A stretch of 64,000 bases of DNA from Nocardiopsis_C rhodophaea (GCF_039530945.1 NZ_BAAAPC010000018.1:62001-126000), one strand, 5' to 3'. Positions 8,646-17,849 are shown, counted from the first letter of the stretch. A program made the numbers and translations. Notes: generated by a model not told the origin, from the sequence alone.

Positions 8646-8678
8646 GTGACCGCCGTCCGGGCCCCGGATGGCGGCCAC
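8646..8678. terminator. bidirectional hairpin between the P450 gene and cbiD
   Basis: GTGACCGCCGTCCGG and CCGGATGGCGGCCAC can pair over 15 positions with two G-U wobbles around a 3-nt loop. It lies in the 243-bp gap between two convergent genes, the expected place for a shared terminator. No U-tract follows on either side. Confidence 0.4.
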
Positions 8679-8835
8679 CCCGTCCTCCCCCAACCGCTGT
8701 CTCCCCCGAATCCGTCCACCACCTGCGCAGCCCCAACTTCCACGGTCTGTCCCAGCTGCCGGTCCGTCTGGAGTAGCGGTATCACGCAGAGCGGCTCGGC
8801 TCGCACCTCTTTCGCGCCGACCCGAGGGGTCCCGG

Positions 8836-9996
8836 TTACGCGTTGGACTCGGTTGGGCAGGCCGCCACCACGTTCTTGCCGGTGAAATCGACCATGGCGA
8901 CCTCCGCCGTCATCGCGCCCTCGGTGAAGCGGGTGAGGACGTCGGCGACGCGGCGGCAGAGCTCGGTCCCCGCGGAGGGGAGCAGGCCCGCGCCCTCCCA
9001 CAGTTCGTAGGCGTGGCGGCCGGTGTTGGCGGCGTCGACACGGGCGGACAGTTCCGCGCCGCCGCCCACCTGGCGGGTGATCTCGCCGAGGAGTTCGGTG
9101 GAGACCTTGGAACGCGTGTAGTGGGTCATCAGCACGCCCGATGCCAACTTGGTGAGCTTGCCCGCCATGCCGACGAAGACGACGCGGGTCAGGCCGTGGT
9201 CGACCGCGCGGCGCAGTGCGGCACCCGTGAAGTCGCCGACCTCGACGAAGCACACGTCCGGCAGTTCCGGGTGGCGCAGCATGGCGCCCTTCTCGGTGCG
9301 GCCTCCCGTGCACAGCACCAGGGTGTCCTCGCCCTGAGCCGCCATGACGGACACGGCCTGTTCCACGCTGGCGCGCCAGGAGGCCGTGGAAAAGGGGCGG
9401 ACGATCCCGGTCGTGCCGAGGATGGAGATCCCGCCGAGGATGCCGAGTTTGGCGTTGGTGGTCTTGCGCGCCATCTTCTCGCCCTCCGGGACGCTGATGA
9501 CGACGCGCAACCCCTCCCGGTCGACGTCGGCGGCCTCGCGGACGGCCTGGGTGATCATCTCGCGGGGGACGGGGTTGATGGCGGGGCCGCCGGGTTCCAG
9601 GCCGAGCCCCGGCTTGGTGACGACGCCGACGCCGATACCGCCGTCGAGTTCCAAACCGCTGCTCCGCGGCCTGCGGGTGACCGTGGCGGTGATGTGCGCG
9701 CCATGGGTGACGTCGGGGTCGTCCCCGGCGTCTTTCACCACCACGGCCTCCGCGCGGTCGGCGGAGAGGACGTCGCAGCGCTCGGTCGCGAAGGTGATCC
9801 GGCGCCCCGACGGCAGCGCCACCTCTACCACCTCCACCGGGCGCCCGCTGACCAGCGCCTCGGTGGCCGCCTTCGCCGCGGCCGAGGCGCACGTGCCCGT
9901 CGTCCAGCCGGTCCGCAGCGCCTTCTGCCGCACCTTCATCGTGCGGGGCAGGTCGGGTTCGCGCAGGTCCGGTCCGGGGTTGGGGCTGTCGGTCAT
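8836..9996 (-). CDS. cbiD: cobalt-precorrin-5B (C1)-methyltransferase
   Basis: CbiD methylates C1 of the corrin ring during the ring-contraction stage of cobalamin synthesis. The 386-residue protein shows the family opening LRTGWTTGTCASAAAKAATE, the GVGVVTKPGLGLEPGGPAIN segment, ISILGTTGIVRPFS and the C-terminal VAMVDFTGKNVVAACP. The ATG at 9996 overlaps the cobM stop as ATGA, so it is translationally coupled as the third gene of cobI-cobM-cbiD. It is the anaerobic-type enzyme working alongside an aerobic-type CobN chelatase encoded elsewhere in the window. Such mixing is known in actinobacteria. The longer frame up to 10542 lies within cobM and is rejected. Confidence 0.95.
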   Translation of the reverse strand: MTDSPNPGPDLREPDLPRTMKVRQKALRTGWTTGTCASAAAKAATEALVSGRPVEVVEVALPSGRRITFATERCDVLSADRAEAVVVKDAGDDPDVTHGAHITATVTRRPRSSGLELDGGIGVGVVTKPGLGLEPGGPAINPVPREMITQAVREAADVDREGLRVVISVPEGEKMARKTTNAKLGILGGISILGTTGIVRPFSTASWRASVEQAVSVMAAQGEDTLVLCTGGRTEKGAMLRHPELPDVCFVEVGDFTGAALRRAVDHGLTRVVFVGMAGKLTKLASGVLMTHYTRSKVSTELLGEITRQVGGGAELSARVDAANTGRHAYELWEGAGLLPSAGTELCRRVADVLTRFTEGAMTAEVAMVDFTGKNVVAACPTESNA

Positions 9997-10889
9997 GTCT
10001 GGGTTCCCTGCCGTTCCGCGCGCAGGGCGCGGCGTGCCGCACGGTCGGCGCGACGGTAACCGTGGAAGTGGCCGGGGTGGTAGAGGTGCGACCGCGTTCC
10101 ACCGGCGGACAGCGCCGCCCCGATGAGCACGAGCGTGTGCTTCCAGAGTTTGTGTTCCTTGAGGGTGGCCTCCAGCTCGCCGAGCGTGCAGCGCAGCACC
10201 AGTTCGTCGGGCCAGGTGGCCTGGTAGGCGACCAGGCAGGGGGTGTCGGCCGGGTAGCCGCCCTCCAGCAGCTCCTGCTGCAGCTGCCCGGAGCGGGCCG
10301 CCGAGAGGAACAGCGCCATGGTGGTGCCGTGGCGGGCGAACTCGCGGACCTCCTCGCCCTCCGGCATCGGCGTCTTTCCGCCGCCGAGCCGGGTGAGGAT
10401 CACCGACTGGGCCACCTCGGGGATGGTGAGCTCCCGCTGGGCGATGGCCGCCGCCGCGCTGAAGCTGGACACGCCCGGGATGATCTCGACCTCCAAGCCC
10501 AGCTCGACGCACTGGTCGAGCTGCTCCTGCACCGCGCCCCACAGGGCGGGGTCGCCGGAGTGGATCCGCGCGACGTGGATGCCCTCGCGCACCGCGCGCT
10601 CGTAGAACGGCAGCACGCCCTCCATGGGCAGTTTCGCGGAGTCGACGATCTCGGCGTCCGCGCGGGCATGCTGCAGCACGTCCTCGTGCACGAGGCTGGC
10701 GGCCCAGATGACCACGTCCGCGTCCTCGATCGCGCGCGCCGCCCGAATCGTCAGCAGGTCAGCCGCGCCCGGGCCCGCCCCGACGAACGTGACCTTGCCG
10801 GTCCGTCGATCCGGCGCGCTCTGCTCCCCGGAGGCGACCACCGCCTCCTGCGTCCCGAGATCGGTCGCCGCCACGTGGGCCTCGTTCAC
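9993..10889 (-). CDS. cobM: precorrin-4 C11-methyltransferase
   Basis: CobM/CbiF transfers a methyl group from S-adenosylmethionine to C11 of precorrin-4. The 298-residue protein has the class III tetrapyrrole methylase fold: a VTFVGAGPGAADLLTIRA glycine-rich strand near residue 33, an IHSGDPALWGAVQEQ motif, and EIIPGVSSFSAAAA in the binding cleft. The GTG start overlaps the cobI stop (GTGA, 10886-10889), and the stop overlaps cbiD (ATGA). The first ~30 residues before the methylase domain are not conserved, so a later start is possible, but the 4-bp overlap supports this one. Confidence 0.94.
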   Translation of the reverse strand: MNEAHVAATDLGTQEAVVASGEQSAPDRRTGKVTFVGAGPGAADLLTIRAARAIEDADVVIWAASLVHEDVLQHARADAEIVDSAKLPMEGVLPFYERAVREGIHVARIHSGDPALWGAVQEQLDQCVELGLEVEIIPGVSSFSAAAAIAQRELTIPEVAQSVILTRLGGGKTPMPEGEEVREFARHGTTMALFLSAARSGQLQQELLEGGYPADTPCLVAYQATWPDELVLRCTLGELEATLKEHKLWKHTLVLIGAALSAGGTRSHLYHPGHFHGYRRADRAARRALRAERQGTQT

Positions 10890-11629
10890 AGTTTCCCTCC
10901 GCGCTCGCTCCGGTGTGCCGGGGCGATCAGTGTCGACAGGTACGGGATCTCTTCACCCTCCAGCTTCGCAGCCGGGGCGATCCGTTCGTCGTCCAGCCCC
11001 AACCGAGATCCGTACACGGCGTCTTCCAGGCGGCCGGTCGCGCGCAGCGCCGCCATCACCTCGGGGGCGAACCGGCCGAACTTGTAGGCCACCACCGTGG
11101 CATCCCCCGACAGCGCTTCCTGGAGCCGGTCCACACCGCTGGTCACCGGCAGCAGCGTCAGCGGCTCGGTACCCTCGGCCAACACGCTGCACGAGCGAGC
11201 GGCCAGGTCCTGCATGGCGGTGATGCCGGCGACCGTCTCGACCTCGACGTCGGGGTCCAGGTCGCGCACGGTCTGCGCGAGGTAGCTAAACGTCGAGTAG
11301 ACGTTGGGGTCGCCGATGGTGGCGAAGGCGACCGTCCGATCCCCGCTCTCGAAGTGCCGCACCACCGCCCGCGCGGCCTCGTCCCACGCCCGCACGCGAC
11401 GTTCACTGCGACCCCCGCGATCGTTGAGCGCGAAGACGACGCGCTCGATGGACCGATCGTCCACATGCTCGCGGACCGTGGCCTCCGCCCGCCCCGGTTC
11501 GTCCAGGGCCATGACCGGCACCAGAACGACATCGGCCTCGCGCATCCGCCGGACGGCCTTGACCGTCACCAGTTCCGGGTCTCCCGGCCCCACACCGACC
11601 CCGACGAGCCGCCGCCTGCTCGCGCTCAT
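10886..11629 (-). CDS. cobI: precorrin-2 C20-methyltransferase
   Basis: CobI/CbiL methylates C20 of precorrin-2, committing the tetrapyrrole to cobalamin. The 247-residue protein begins MSASRRRLVGVGVGPGDPEL, the SAM-binding loop of the methylase fold, and continues with ATIGDPNVYSTFSYL and VAGITAMQDLAA. It heads the three-gene coupled operon cobI-cobM-cbiD. The ATG at 11629 gives the standard N-terminus. The frame stays open upstream to a TTG at 11743 and would add a short Cys-rich stretch (CFPDTLCGGIC) of no known role; I leave it out. No cobalamin riboswitch is visible upstream. Confidence 0.94.
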   Translation of the reverse strand: MSASRRRLVGVGVGPGDPELVTVKAVRRMREADVVLVPVMALDEPGRAEATVREHVDDRSIERVVFALNDRGGRSERRVRAWDEAARAVVRHFESGDRTVAFATIGDPNVYSTFSYLAQTVRDLDPDVEVETVAGITAMQDLAARSCSVLAEGTEPLTLLPVTSGVDRLQEALSGDATVVAYKFGRFAPEVMAALRATGRLEDAVYGSRLGLDDERIAPAAKLEGEEIPYLSTLIAPAHRSERGGKL

Positions 11630-11841
11630 GCCACCGCGCTTTCCGTCGTGCTCCGACTTCGACTGCTTCTCCTGGCAGATGCCGCCGCACAGCGTATCGG
11701 GGAAGCACGGACGCGCCGGAGCGCGGGCCACCGCGAAGGCCAACGGGACCGTGCTGGTATCGACGGCGCGCTTTCGCAGTAGGTGCCCGTGATCACCACG
11801 GGGCCTGCGGCGGCTTGTGTGCTTTCTCGCGAGGAAGAGGC

Positions 11842-12084
11842 TCAGGGGCCGGCCAGTCCGTGCAGGAGCAGGTCGGTGAGCGTGTCGACGGCCTCGTCGC
11901 CGACGACCGGGTCAGGGGCGGTGAGTGCGGAGTAGCCGAGTGTCCACAGCATCGCCCCCATCGCAGCGGCGACGAGCCGGGGATCGCCCGGGAGCGCGTG
12001 GCCCCGGTCGCGCAGGTACTCCAGGTGATCGCGCAGGACCGCCGTCTCGGTGAGCAGGTCGGACCACATCGGAGCCCAGGTCAC
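11842..12084 (-). pseudogene. TetR regulator remnant (C-terminal third)
   Basis: About 80 residues match the ligand-binding end of a TetR regulator: a helical segment around LRDHLEYLRDRGHALPGDPR, then AAAMGAMLWTLGYSAL, ending in DTLTDLLLHGLAGP. The whole helix-turn-helix domain is missing, and the frame is cut where it meets a flavin monooxygenase fragment running the other way at about 12065-12085. The remnant therefore cannot bind DNA. The likely origin is a divergent regulator-enzyme pair that lost its shared promoter and both N-termini in one deletion. Confidence 0.7.
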
Positions 12085-12868
12085 CGTGTATGAGACTCAC
12101 CCCGATCCCGGAGGCGACATCGGCTCCTTCGTCAGCCTGGCCACTAACGGGCTGCGCTGCCTGGACGCGCTGGGCTGCCTGGAGCAGGTGCGCGAGGCCG
12201 GATTCGAGGTCGACCGCCAGCGGGTGTGGTCGGCCTCCGGCGCCCTCCTCGGCGACGTCCCGCGCGGGCGTCTGGACGACGACCCGATGCGCGGCGTTAC
12301 GATCATGCGCGGGCACCTCGTTCACGCCCTGCGGACACAAGCGGTCCGCGACGGCGCCGCCATCACCACCGGCCGACGGCTGACCGATGCCACCGCGAGC
12401 GCTGACGGCGTGATCGCGCGCTTCGCCGACGGCTCCCGCGCGCACGCCGGCCTACTCGTGGGTGCGGACGGGATCTGGTCGACGGCCCGTGCGCTCCTCA
12501 ACCCCCGGGCCCCGCGCCCCCACTACGCGGGCCTGTACACCGTCTCGGGGACCTCAGCAGGAGTCGAGACCGATCCGGGGGCCTTCAACATGGTCCTCGC
12601 CAAGGCCGGGGCGTTCCTCCACGTCCGCGCACCGGACGGCCAGGTGTGGTGGGCGGCCCAGGTCGCTTCGCCCGCGGATCGCACGGCTGCTCGAAACCGC
12701 CAGGGACAACCGCGACCTGAAGACAGCGGGCCCCGTCAGGCGGTGGGTCAAGGCCAGGGTCCTGAAGGTGTTCTTCCGCTACTTCTACGCGCGGGCCACC
12801 GCCTGGCTTTACATCTACGACCCGGATCCCTCCGGCGGCTCCATCCCCGCTCCGCGTTCGACCAGATG
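12074..12868 (+). pseudogene. FAD-dependent monooxygenase remnant (5' truncated, internally deleted)
   Basis: The upstream frame reads AQVTVYETHPDPGGDIGSFV and goes on through VGADGIWSTARALL to a WWAAQVASP segment, a class A flavin monooxygenase pattern. The N-terminal GxGxxG FAD strand is gone. Near 12660-12680 the coding sense moves to another frame (RIARLLETARDN to YARATAWLYIYD), which is the C-terminus of the same family. The stretch carrying the GDAAH FAD motif is absent. The gene is therefore dead: cut at the front, deleted and frameshifted in the middle. It directly precedes cobB but has no role in cobalamin synthesis. Confidence 0.75.
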
Positions 12869-13018
12869 ACCATCTGTTCCGCGCCATCGAATTCCGCGGG
12901 GGACGCTCTGTGCGCGCCGGATGGGGCGTTGGGCACCGCTCCTTGGTGGACGCAGGGCGCCGCTGTGCACATAACCTGGACGGTCGTCGACGAGTCAGGC
13001 AGGAAGAGGGATACGCGC

Positions 13019-14464
13019 ATGCCGCAGATACCGCGGGTGGTGATCGCGGCTCCGGCGTCGGGGAGTGGGAAGACCACGGTCGCCACCGGCCTCATGGCGG
13101 CGTTTGCGGCGCGCGGGACGCGGGTGTCCGGGCACAAGGTGGGGCCCGACTACATCGATCCCGGGTATCACGCCCTGGCGACCGGACGTCCGCCGCGGAA
13201 CCTGGATCCGGTGCTCTGTGGCGAGGAGCGGATCGTGCCTCTGTTCGAGCACGGGGCCGCCGGGGCGGATATCGCCGTCATCGAGGGCGTGATGGGCCTG
13301 TTCGACGGTGCGTCCGAGCCGCGGCACTTCCACGGCCCCGGGGACTTCGCCTCGACCGCGCATGTCGCCGGGCTGCTCGGAGCGCCCGTGGTGCTCGTCG
13401 TGGACGCCGCCCGCACCAGCCGTTCTATAGCCGCTCTGGTCCACGGGTTCTGCACCTTCGAGACGCGGGTGCGCGTGGGCGGGGTGATCCTGAACCGGGT
13501 CGGCTCCGACCGCCACGAGGAGCTGCTGCGGGACGCGCTGGAGGACGTGGGCGTTCCCGTCCTCGGCGCCATTCGGCGGCACACCGCCATCGAGACCCCC
13601 GCGCGGCACCTCGGACTCATCCCGGCCGCCGAGCGCGCTGACGCCGCGCGCGCGGCCGTGGACGGGCTCGGTTCCCTAGTGGCCGGCTCCTGCGACCTGG
13701 ACGCGATCGTCGCGCTGGCGCGTGCCGCCGCCCCGCTCCCCGGCTCTCCGTGGGACCCCGACGCCGAGATGGCGGAGCGCCTGACGGCCGAGGGCATCCC
13801 GACGGCGAGCGCGGCGGGCTCAGCCGCGCCTTCCCCGCGGATAGCGGTCGCCGGCGGGCCCGCGTTCACCTTCTCCTACACCGAGCAGACGGAACTGCTG
13901 CGGGCCGGTGGAGCGGAGGTGGTCGCGTTCGACCCTCTGCACGACGAGAAGCTCCCCCCGGACACCCGCGGGCTCATCATCGGCGGAGGGTTCCCCGAGA
14001 TGCACGCCGCCGAGCTCTCCGGAAACGCCGCGCTGCGGTCCGCCGTCGCCGACCTGGCAGGGCGCGGCGCGCCCGTAGCCGCCGAATGCGCCGGGCTGCT
14101 CTACCTCGCGCGCGAGCTGGACGGGGCGCCGATGTGCGGGGTCATCCCCGCCGAAGCGCGGATGACCGACCGCCTCACCCTCGGCTACCGCGCCGCCGTC
14201 GCCGTGCGCGACTCCGTGCTGGCTCCCGCCGGGACCCGCGTCCACGGGCACGAGTTCCACCGCACCCGGCTCACCCCCGCCCACGGCGCCGACCCCGCCT
14301 GGCAGTGGAAATCCAGTGGCGGCGAGGGATTCGCGGGTGCCACCCTGAACGCCTCGTACCTCCATGTGCACTGGGCGGGGGCACCGGACCTGGCCGCTCG
14401 GTTCCTCCGCTCCGTGCACGCGTTCGACGAGTTGGAAGGACCGGAATGCAGCGCGAACCGATGA
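13019..14464 (+). CDS. cobB: cobyrinate/hydrogenobyrinate a,c-diamide synthase
   Basis: CobB/CbiA uses ATP and glutamine to amidate the a and c side chains of the corrin. The 481-residue protein starts MPQIPRVVIAAPASGSGKTT with a P-loop, continues with KVGPDYIDPGYH and VIEGVMGLFDGAS typical of the N-terminal synthetase domain, and ends in a class I glutaminase domain with the nucleophile in AECAGLLYLAREL. GGAAGAGGG lies about 9 nt before the ATG. Frames extending upstream run through the monooxygenase remnant and are not used. The GNAT gene overlaps its 3' end. Confidence 0.94.
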   Translation: MPQIPRVVIAAPASGSGKTTVATGLMAAFAARGTRVSGHKVGPDYIDPGYHALATGRPPRNLDPVLCGEERIVPLFEHGAAGADIAVIEGVMGLFDGASEPRHFHGPGDFASTAHVAGLLGAPVVLVVDAARTSRSIAALVHGFCTFETRVRVGGVILNRVGSDRHEELLRDALEDVGVPVLGAIRRHTAIETPARHLGLIPAAERADAARAAVDGLGSLVAGSCDLDAIVALARAAAPLPGSPWDPDAEMAERLTAEGIPTASAAGSAAPSPRIAVAGGPAFTFSYTEQTELLRAGGAEVVAFDPLHDEKLPPDTRGLIIGGGFPEMHAAELSGNAALRSAVADLAGRGAPVAAECAGLLYLARELDGAPMCGVIPAEARMTDRLTLGYRAAVAVRDSVLAPAGTRVHGHEFHRTRLTPAHGADPAWQWKSSGGEGFAGATLNASYLHVHWAGAPDLAARFLRSVHAFDELEGPECSANR

Positions 14465-15072
14465 CCTCTCCCACGAAGATGATGCCGATCGTCATCCTGC
14501 AGACGGAACGGTTGACACTGCGTGCCTTCACCGAAGCCGACATCGACGATGTCTTCGCCGCGGTGAACGACCCCCTGATCCAGCGGTGGCTGCCGCTCCC
14601 CGAACCCGGAGTGCCCTACACGCGCGCCGAAGCCGAAGAGTGGTGCCGGACGGTGGCACCGGAGTCCCGCGTCACCGGCGACGGACAGAAGTGGGCCATC
14701 ACCGAACGCGACAGCGGCCGCTTCTACGGCTCCATCGGCTTCACGCGGACCATATGGCCGGCCCAGACGACCGAGATCGGCTACTGGTTGGCCCCCTGGG
14801 CACGCGGCCGGGGCCTGGCGGCCGAGGCGACGGTCGCCGCCTGCCGCTGGGCCATCGGCCAGGGCTTCCAGCGCATCGTGCTGAAGGCCGCGACCGGCAA
14901 CGCCGGCTCGCGCCGCGTCGCCGAGAAGGCCGGGTTCGTCTTCGAGGGCATCGAGCGCAACGCGATGCGGCTGCACGAGGGCCGCTCCGATCTGGCGCTC
15001 TACAGCCTGATCCCGTCCGACCTGGATGGGCAGGCCGAAGGGGACGCGGCCGACGGCGCCCTGTCCCACTGA
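14446..15072 (+). CDS. GNAT family N-acetyltransferase
   Basis: The ~208-residue protein resembles RimJ/RimL-type acetyltransferases. It has LQTERLTLRAFTEADIDDVF near the N-terminus, GYWLAPWARGRGLAAEA as the acetyl-CoA-binding motif A, and NAGSRRVAEKAGFVFEG as motif B. Acceptors in this subfamily are protein N-termini or small amines; nothing here narrows that. The ATG at 14446 has GGAAGGA 5 nt upstream and overlaps cobB by 19 bp. An ATG at 14461, which would overlap as ATGA, is the alternative. It is probably co-transcribed with cobB, although a role in cobalamin synthesis is not established. Confidence 0.88.
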   Translation: MQREPMTSPTKMMPIVILQTERLTLRAFTEADIDDVFAAVNDPLIQRWLPLPEPGVPYTRAEAEEWCRTVAPESRVTGDGQKWAITERDSGRFYGSIGFTRTIWPAQTTEIGYWLAPWARGRGLAAEATVAACRWAIGQGFQRIVLKAATGNAGSRRVAEKAGFVFEGIERNAMRLHEGRSDLALYSLIPSDLDGQAEGDAADGALSH

Positions 15073-15096
15073 CCGCGGTCCCCGCTCCGCGGGGTG

Positions 15097-15699
15097 TCAC
15101 CACTCGATGCCGCGCTGGCCCTTCTGGCCGACGTCCATCGGGTGCTTGACCTTCGTCATCTCGGTGACGAGGTCGGCCGCGTCCAGCAACCGCGGGTCGG
15201 CGCCGCGGCCGGTGATGATGACGTGCTGGTTCCCGGGCCTGTTCCGCAGGGTCTCCACGACGTCGTCGACGTCCACCCATCCCCACTTCATCGGGTAGGT
15301 GAACTCGTCGAGCACGTAGAGCCGGTAGGTCTCGGCGGTCAGGTCGCGCTTGATCTGGTTCCAGCCCTCGGCCGCGTCGGCGGCGTGGTCCTGCTCGGTG
15401 CCGGGGCGCTGGATCCAGGACCAGCCCTCGCCCATCTTGTTCCAGGTGACCCTGCCGCCCTCGGACGTGTCGCCCAGGACGCGCAACGCCTTCTCCTCGC
15501 CGATCCGCCACTTCGCGGACTTCACGAACTGGAACACCCCGATGTCCCAGCCCTGCGCCCACCCGCGGGTAGCCAGGCCGAAGGCGGCAGTGGACTTGCC
15601 CTTTCCCGCGCCGGTGTGCACGATCAGCAGCGGCCGGTTGCGCCGCTGCCGGGTGGTGAGTCCGTCGTCGGGGACGTAGGAGGGTTTGCCCTGCGGCAT
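15097..15699 (-). CDS. cobO: cob(I)yrinic acid a,c-diamide adenosyltransferase
   Basis: CobO attaches the 5'-deoxyadenosyl group of ATP to cobalt(I) corrinoids. The 200-residue protein has the P-loop HTGAGKGKSTAAFGLATRG near residue 28, then WAQGWDIGVFQFVKS, VLDEFTYPMKWGW and HVIITGRGADPRLLDAADL, all family hallmarks. It lies 48 bp downstream of the chelatase gene on the same strand and so should share the cobalamin riboswitch at 17850-18045. It is convergent with the GNAT gene. Confidence 0.95.
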   Translation of the reverse strand: MPQGKPSYVPDDGLTTRQRRNRPLLIVHTGAGKGKSTAAFGLATRGWAQGWDIGVFQFVKSAKWRIGEEKALRVLGDTSEGGRVTWNKMGEGWSWIQRPGTEQDHAADAAEGWNQIKRDLTAETYRLYVLDEFTYPMKWGWVDVDDVVETLRNRPGNQHVIITGRGADPRLLDAADLVTEMTKVKHPMDVGQKGQRGIEW

Positions 15700-15747
15700 C
15701 TGTTGGGTCCTTGTCTGTCGCGGTGATCGTCTGTCGGTGGCGCGGCG

Positions 15748-17793
15748 CTACGCCGCCCGGTGCCGGGTGTGCCGGACCAGTCCGCTCAGCGCGTCGGCCC
15801 CCAGTTCCTCCAGCCGGACCGCGGTCCCGCCCATGGCGGCGGCCAGCCGCCCGGCCAGCCCCAGGCGCACCGCGCCCGACTCGCAGTCGACGACGACGCT
15901 CTGCACGCCCTGGGACCCGATCCACGCCCCGGCGCGCAGGGCGTCGTCGAGGCCGCCCTGCGTGGCGCGGCCGTCGGTGACGACGACCAGCAGGGGGCGG
16001 CGCCGCGGGTCGCGCAGGCGCTCGACGCGCAGCACGTAGGCCGAGCGCAGCAGCCCCGCCGCCAGGGGCGTGCGCCCGCCGGTCCGCAGCTCGCGCAGGC
16101 GGCGCGCGCCCGCCTCGACCGACGAGGTGGGCGGCAGGTCGAGTTCGGCGCCCCGGCCGCGGAAGGTGACCAGCCCGACCTTGTCGCGCCGCTGGTAGGC
16201 GTCGAGCAGGAGGCTGAGCACCGCTCCCTTGACGGCCCGCATGCGCTGCCGGGCGGCCATCGAGCCGCTGGCGTCCACACAGAACAGCACGAGGTTGCCT
16301 TCGCGCCCCTCGCGGACGGCCTCCCGCAGGTCCGAGCTTTGCAGCCGGAGCCCGGGACCGGTGCGGCCCCGGGCCCGCTGGTGGGGGGCCGCCGCGCGCA
16401 GCGTCTCGGTCAGGTGCAGCGTCCCGACGCGTTCCCGCGGAGGGCGGGCCCCCGATGTCCTGCCATACGGTGTTTCGGCGCGGGAGCGGCGGCCGGGGGT
16501 CCCCTGTCCGATCCCGGAGACGCTCAGCAGCCGGGGCCGGTAGGGCTCCCCCGCCTCACTCGTGGTGTCGCCCGTCTGCTGCCCCGGCCCCGCACCGGAG
16601 GTCTCCTGCTGTTCTTCCTGCTGGTGGCCGGTGTCAGACGACGGCGGGGGCGACGTCGTGGCGTCGTCGGGGGCCGCGGACTCCGGGCTCTCCTGCGGGC
16701 TGCTGTCCGACCCGGCGCTGTCGTCGGGACCCCCCGGCTCCTCCGGGGCGTCCTCAGGGCCTTTTGGGTCGTCATCACCCGCCTGGTCCAGCGCCTCCTG
16801 CAGCCGGTCCTCGTCGAGGTCGGGGGCGTCGAAGGGGTCGCGGCGGCGCCGGTGCGGCAGGGCGAGCCGGGCGGCGTCGCGCACGTCGTCGGAGGTCACC
16901 TCGGTGTGGTCCCGCCAGGCGGCGAGCGCCATGGCCGCGCGGGCCGTGACGATGTCCGCGCGCAGGCCGTCCACCTCGAAGGCCGCGCACACGGCCGTCA
17001 CCTGACGCAGGGCGGCGTCGGTGAGGACGACCCCGGGCAGCCGTTTGCGGGCCGCGCGGATGTGGTCGGCGAGTTCGGCGTCCTCCCGCGCGTAGCCGGC
17101 GGCGAAGGCCTCGGGGGCGGTCTCGAAGGCGAGGCGGCGGCGGACCACCTCGGCGCGTTCGGTCGGCTCCCGCGTGGCCGCGACCTCGACCGTGAGGCCG
17201 AACCGGTCCAGCAGCTGCGGGCGCAGCTCGCCCTCCTCCGGGTTCATCGTGCCGACCAGCAGGAACCGGGCGGCGTGCGCGACCGAGACGCCTTCGCGCT
17301 CGACGTGCGACCTGCCCATTGCCGCCGCGTCCAGCAGAAGGTCCACGAGGTGGTCGTGGAGCAGGTTGACCTCGTCGACGTAGAGCACGCCGCGGTGGGC
17401 CGCGGCGAGCAGTCCCGGCTCGAAGGCCTTGACGCCCTCCGTGAGCGCCCGTTCGATGTCGAGCGAGCCCACCAGGCGGTCCTCGCTCGCGCCGACCGGC
17501 AGCTCCACGAGGCGGGCGGAGCGCTCGGCGGGGACGGCGTCCTCCGGGTGCGGTCCGTCGGGGCAGCGGGGGTCGGGGTCAGCGGGATCGCAGGCGAAGC
17601 GGCAGCCGTCGACGACGTCGAGGTCGGGCAGGAGCGTCGCGAGGGCGCGCACGACGGTCGATTTCGCGGTGCCCTTCTCGCCTCGGACCAGGACACCGCC
17701 GACCGCCGGGGACACGGCGTTGATCAGCAGCGCCAGTTTCAGGTCGTCCATGCCGACGACCGCGCTGAAGGGGTAGCGAGCGGAAGCGCTCAC
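15748..17793 (-). CDS. fused ChlI/ChlD-type chelatase ATPase (probable CobN partner)
   Basis: The 681-residue protein fuses an AAA+ domain to a von Willebrand A domain. The front half has YPFSAVVGMDDLKLALLINA, the Walker A loop GEKGTAKSTVVRA and LYVDEVNLLHDHLVDLLLD (Walker B). A Pro/Asp/Ser/Glu-rich linker follows at about residues 340-430. The rear half has CVDASGSMAARQRM, a MIDAS metal site. Fused proteins of this kind are thought to power metal insertion by CobN where CobS and CobT are missing, and cobN lies at 29-33 kb. The GTG start has GGAAGGA 9 nt upstream and comes directly after a cobalamin riboswitch; cobO follows. A magnesium-chelatase role is unlikely without chlorophyll genes. 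Confidence 0.88.
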   Translation of the reverse strand: MSASARYPFSAVVGMDDLKLALLINAVSPAVGGVLVRGEKGTAKSTVVRALATLLPDLDVVDGCRFACDPADPDPRCPDGPHPEDAVPAERSARLVELPVGASEDRLVGSLDIERALTEGVKAFEPGLLAAAHRGVLYVDEVNLLHDHLVDLLLDAAAMGRSHVEREGVSVAHAARFLLVGTMNPEEGELRPQLLDRFGLTVEVAATREPTERAEVVRRRLAFETAPEAFAAGYAREDAELADHIRAARKRLPGVVLTDAALRQVTAVCAAFEVDGLRADIVTARAAMALAAWRDHTEVTSDDVRDAARLALPHRRRRDPFDAPDLDEDRLQEALDQAGDDDPKGPEDAPEEPGGPDDSAGSDSSPQESPESAAPDDATTSPPPSSDTGHQQEEQQETSGAGPGQQTGDTTSEAGEPYRPRLLSVSGIGQGTPGRRSRAETPYGRTSGARPPRERVGTLHLTETLRAAAPHQRARGRTGPGLRLQSSDLREAVREGREGNLVLFCVDASGSMAARQRMRAVKGAVLSLLLDAYQRRDKVGLVTFRGRGAELDLPPTSSVEAGARRLRELRTGGRTPLAAGLLRSAYVLRVERLRDPRRRPLLVVVTDGRATQGGLDDALRAGAWIGSQGVQSVVVDCESGAVRLGLAGRLAAAMGGTAVRLEELGADALSGLVRHTRHRAA

Positions 17794-17849
17794 GCGGGTC
17801 AGTCCTTCCTCGGGAGTCCACGCCCATAGGGGTCGGTCCTGGTGCCGAG

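Noticed and set aside
11630..11743. In-frame Cys-containing N-terminal extension of CobI (CFPDTLCGGIC)
   Set aside because: It would need a TTG start, is not part of the methyltransferase fold, and the ATG at 11629 gives the normal N-terminus. GC-rich third positions alone do not prove coding.
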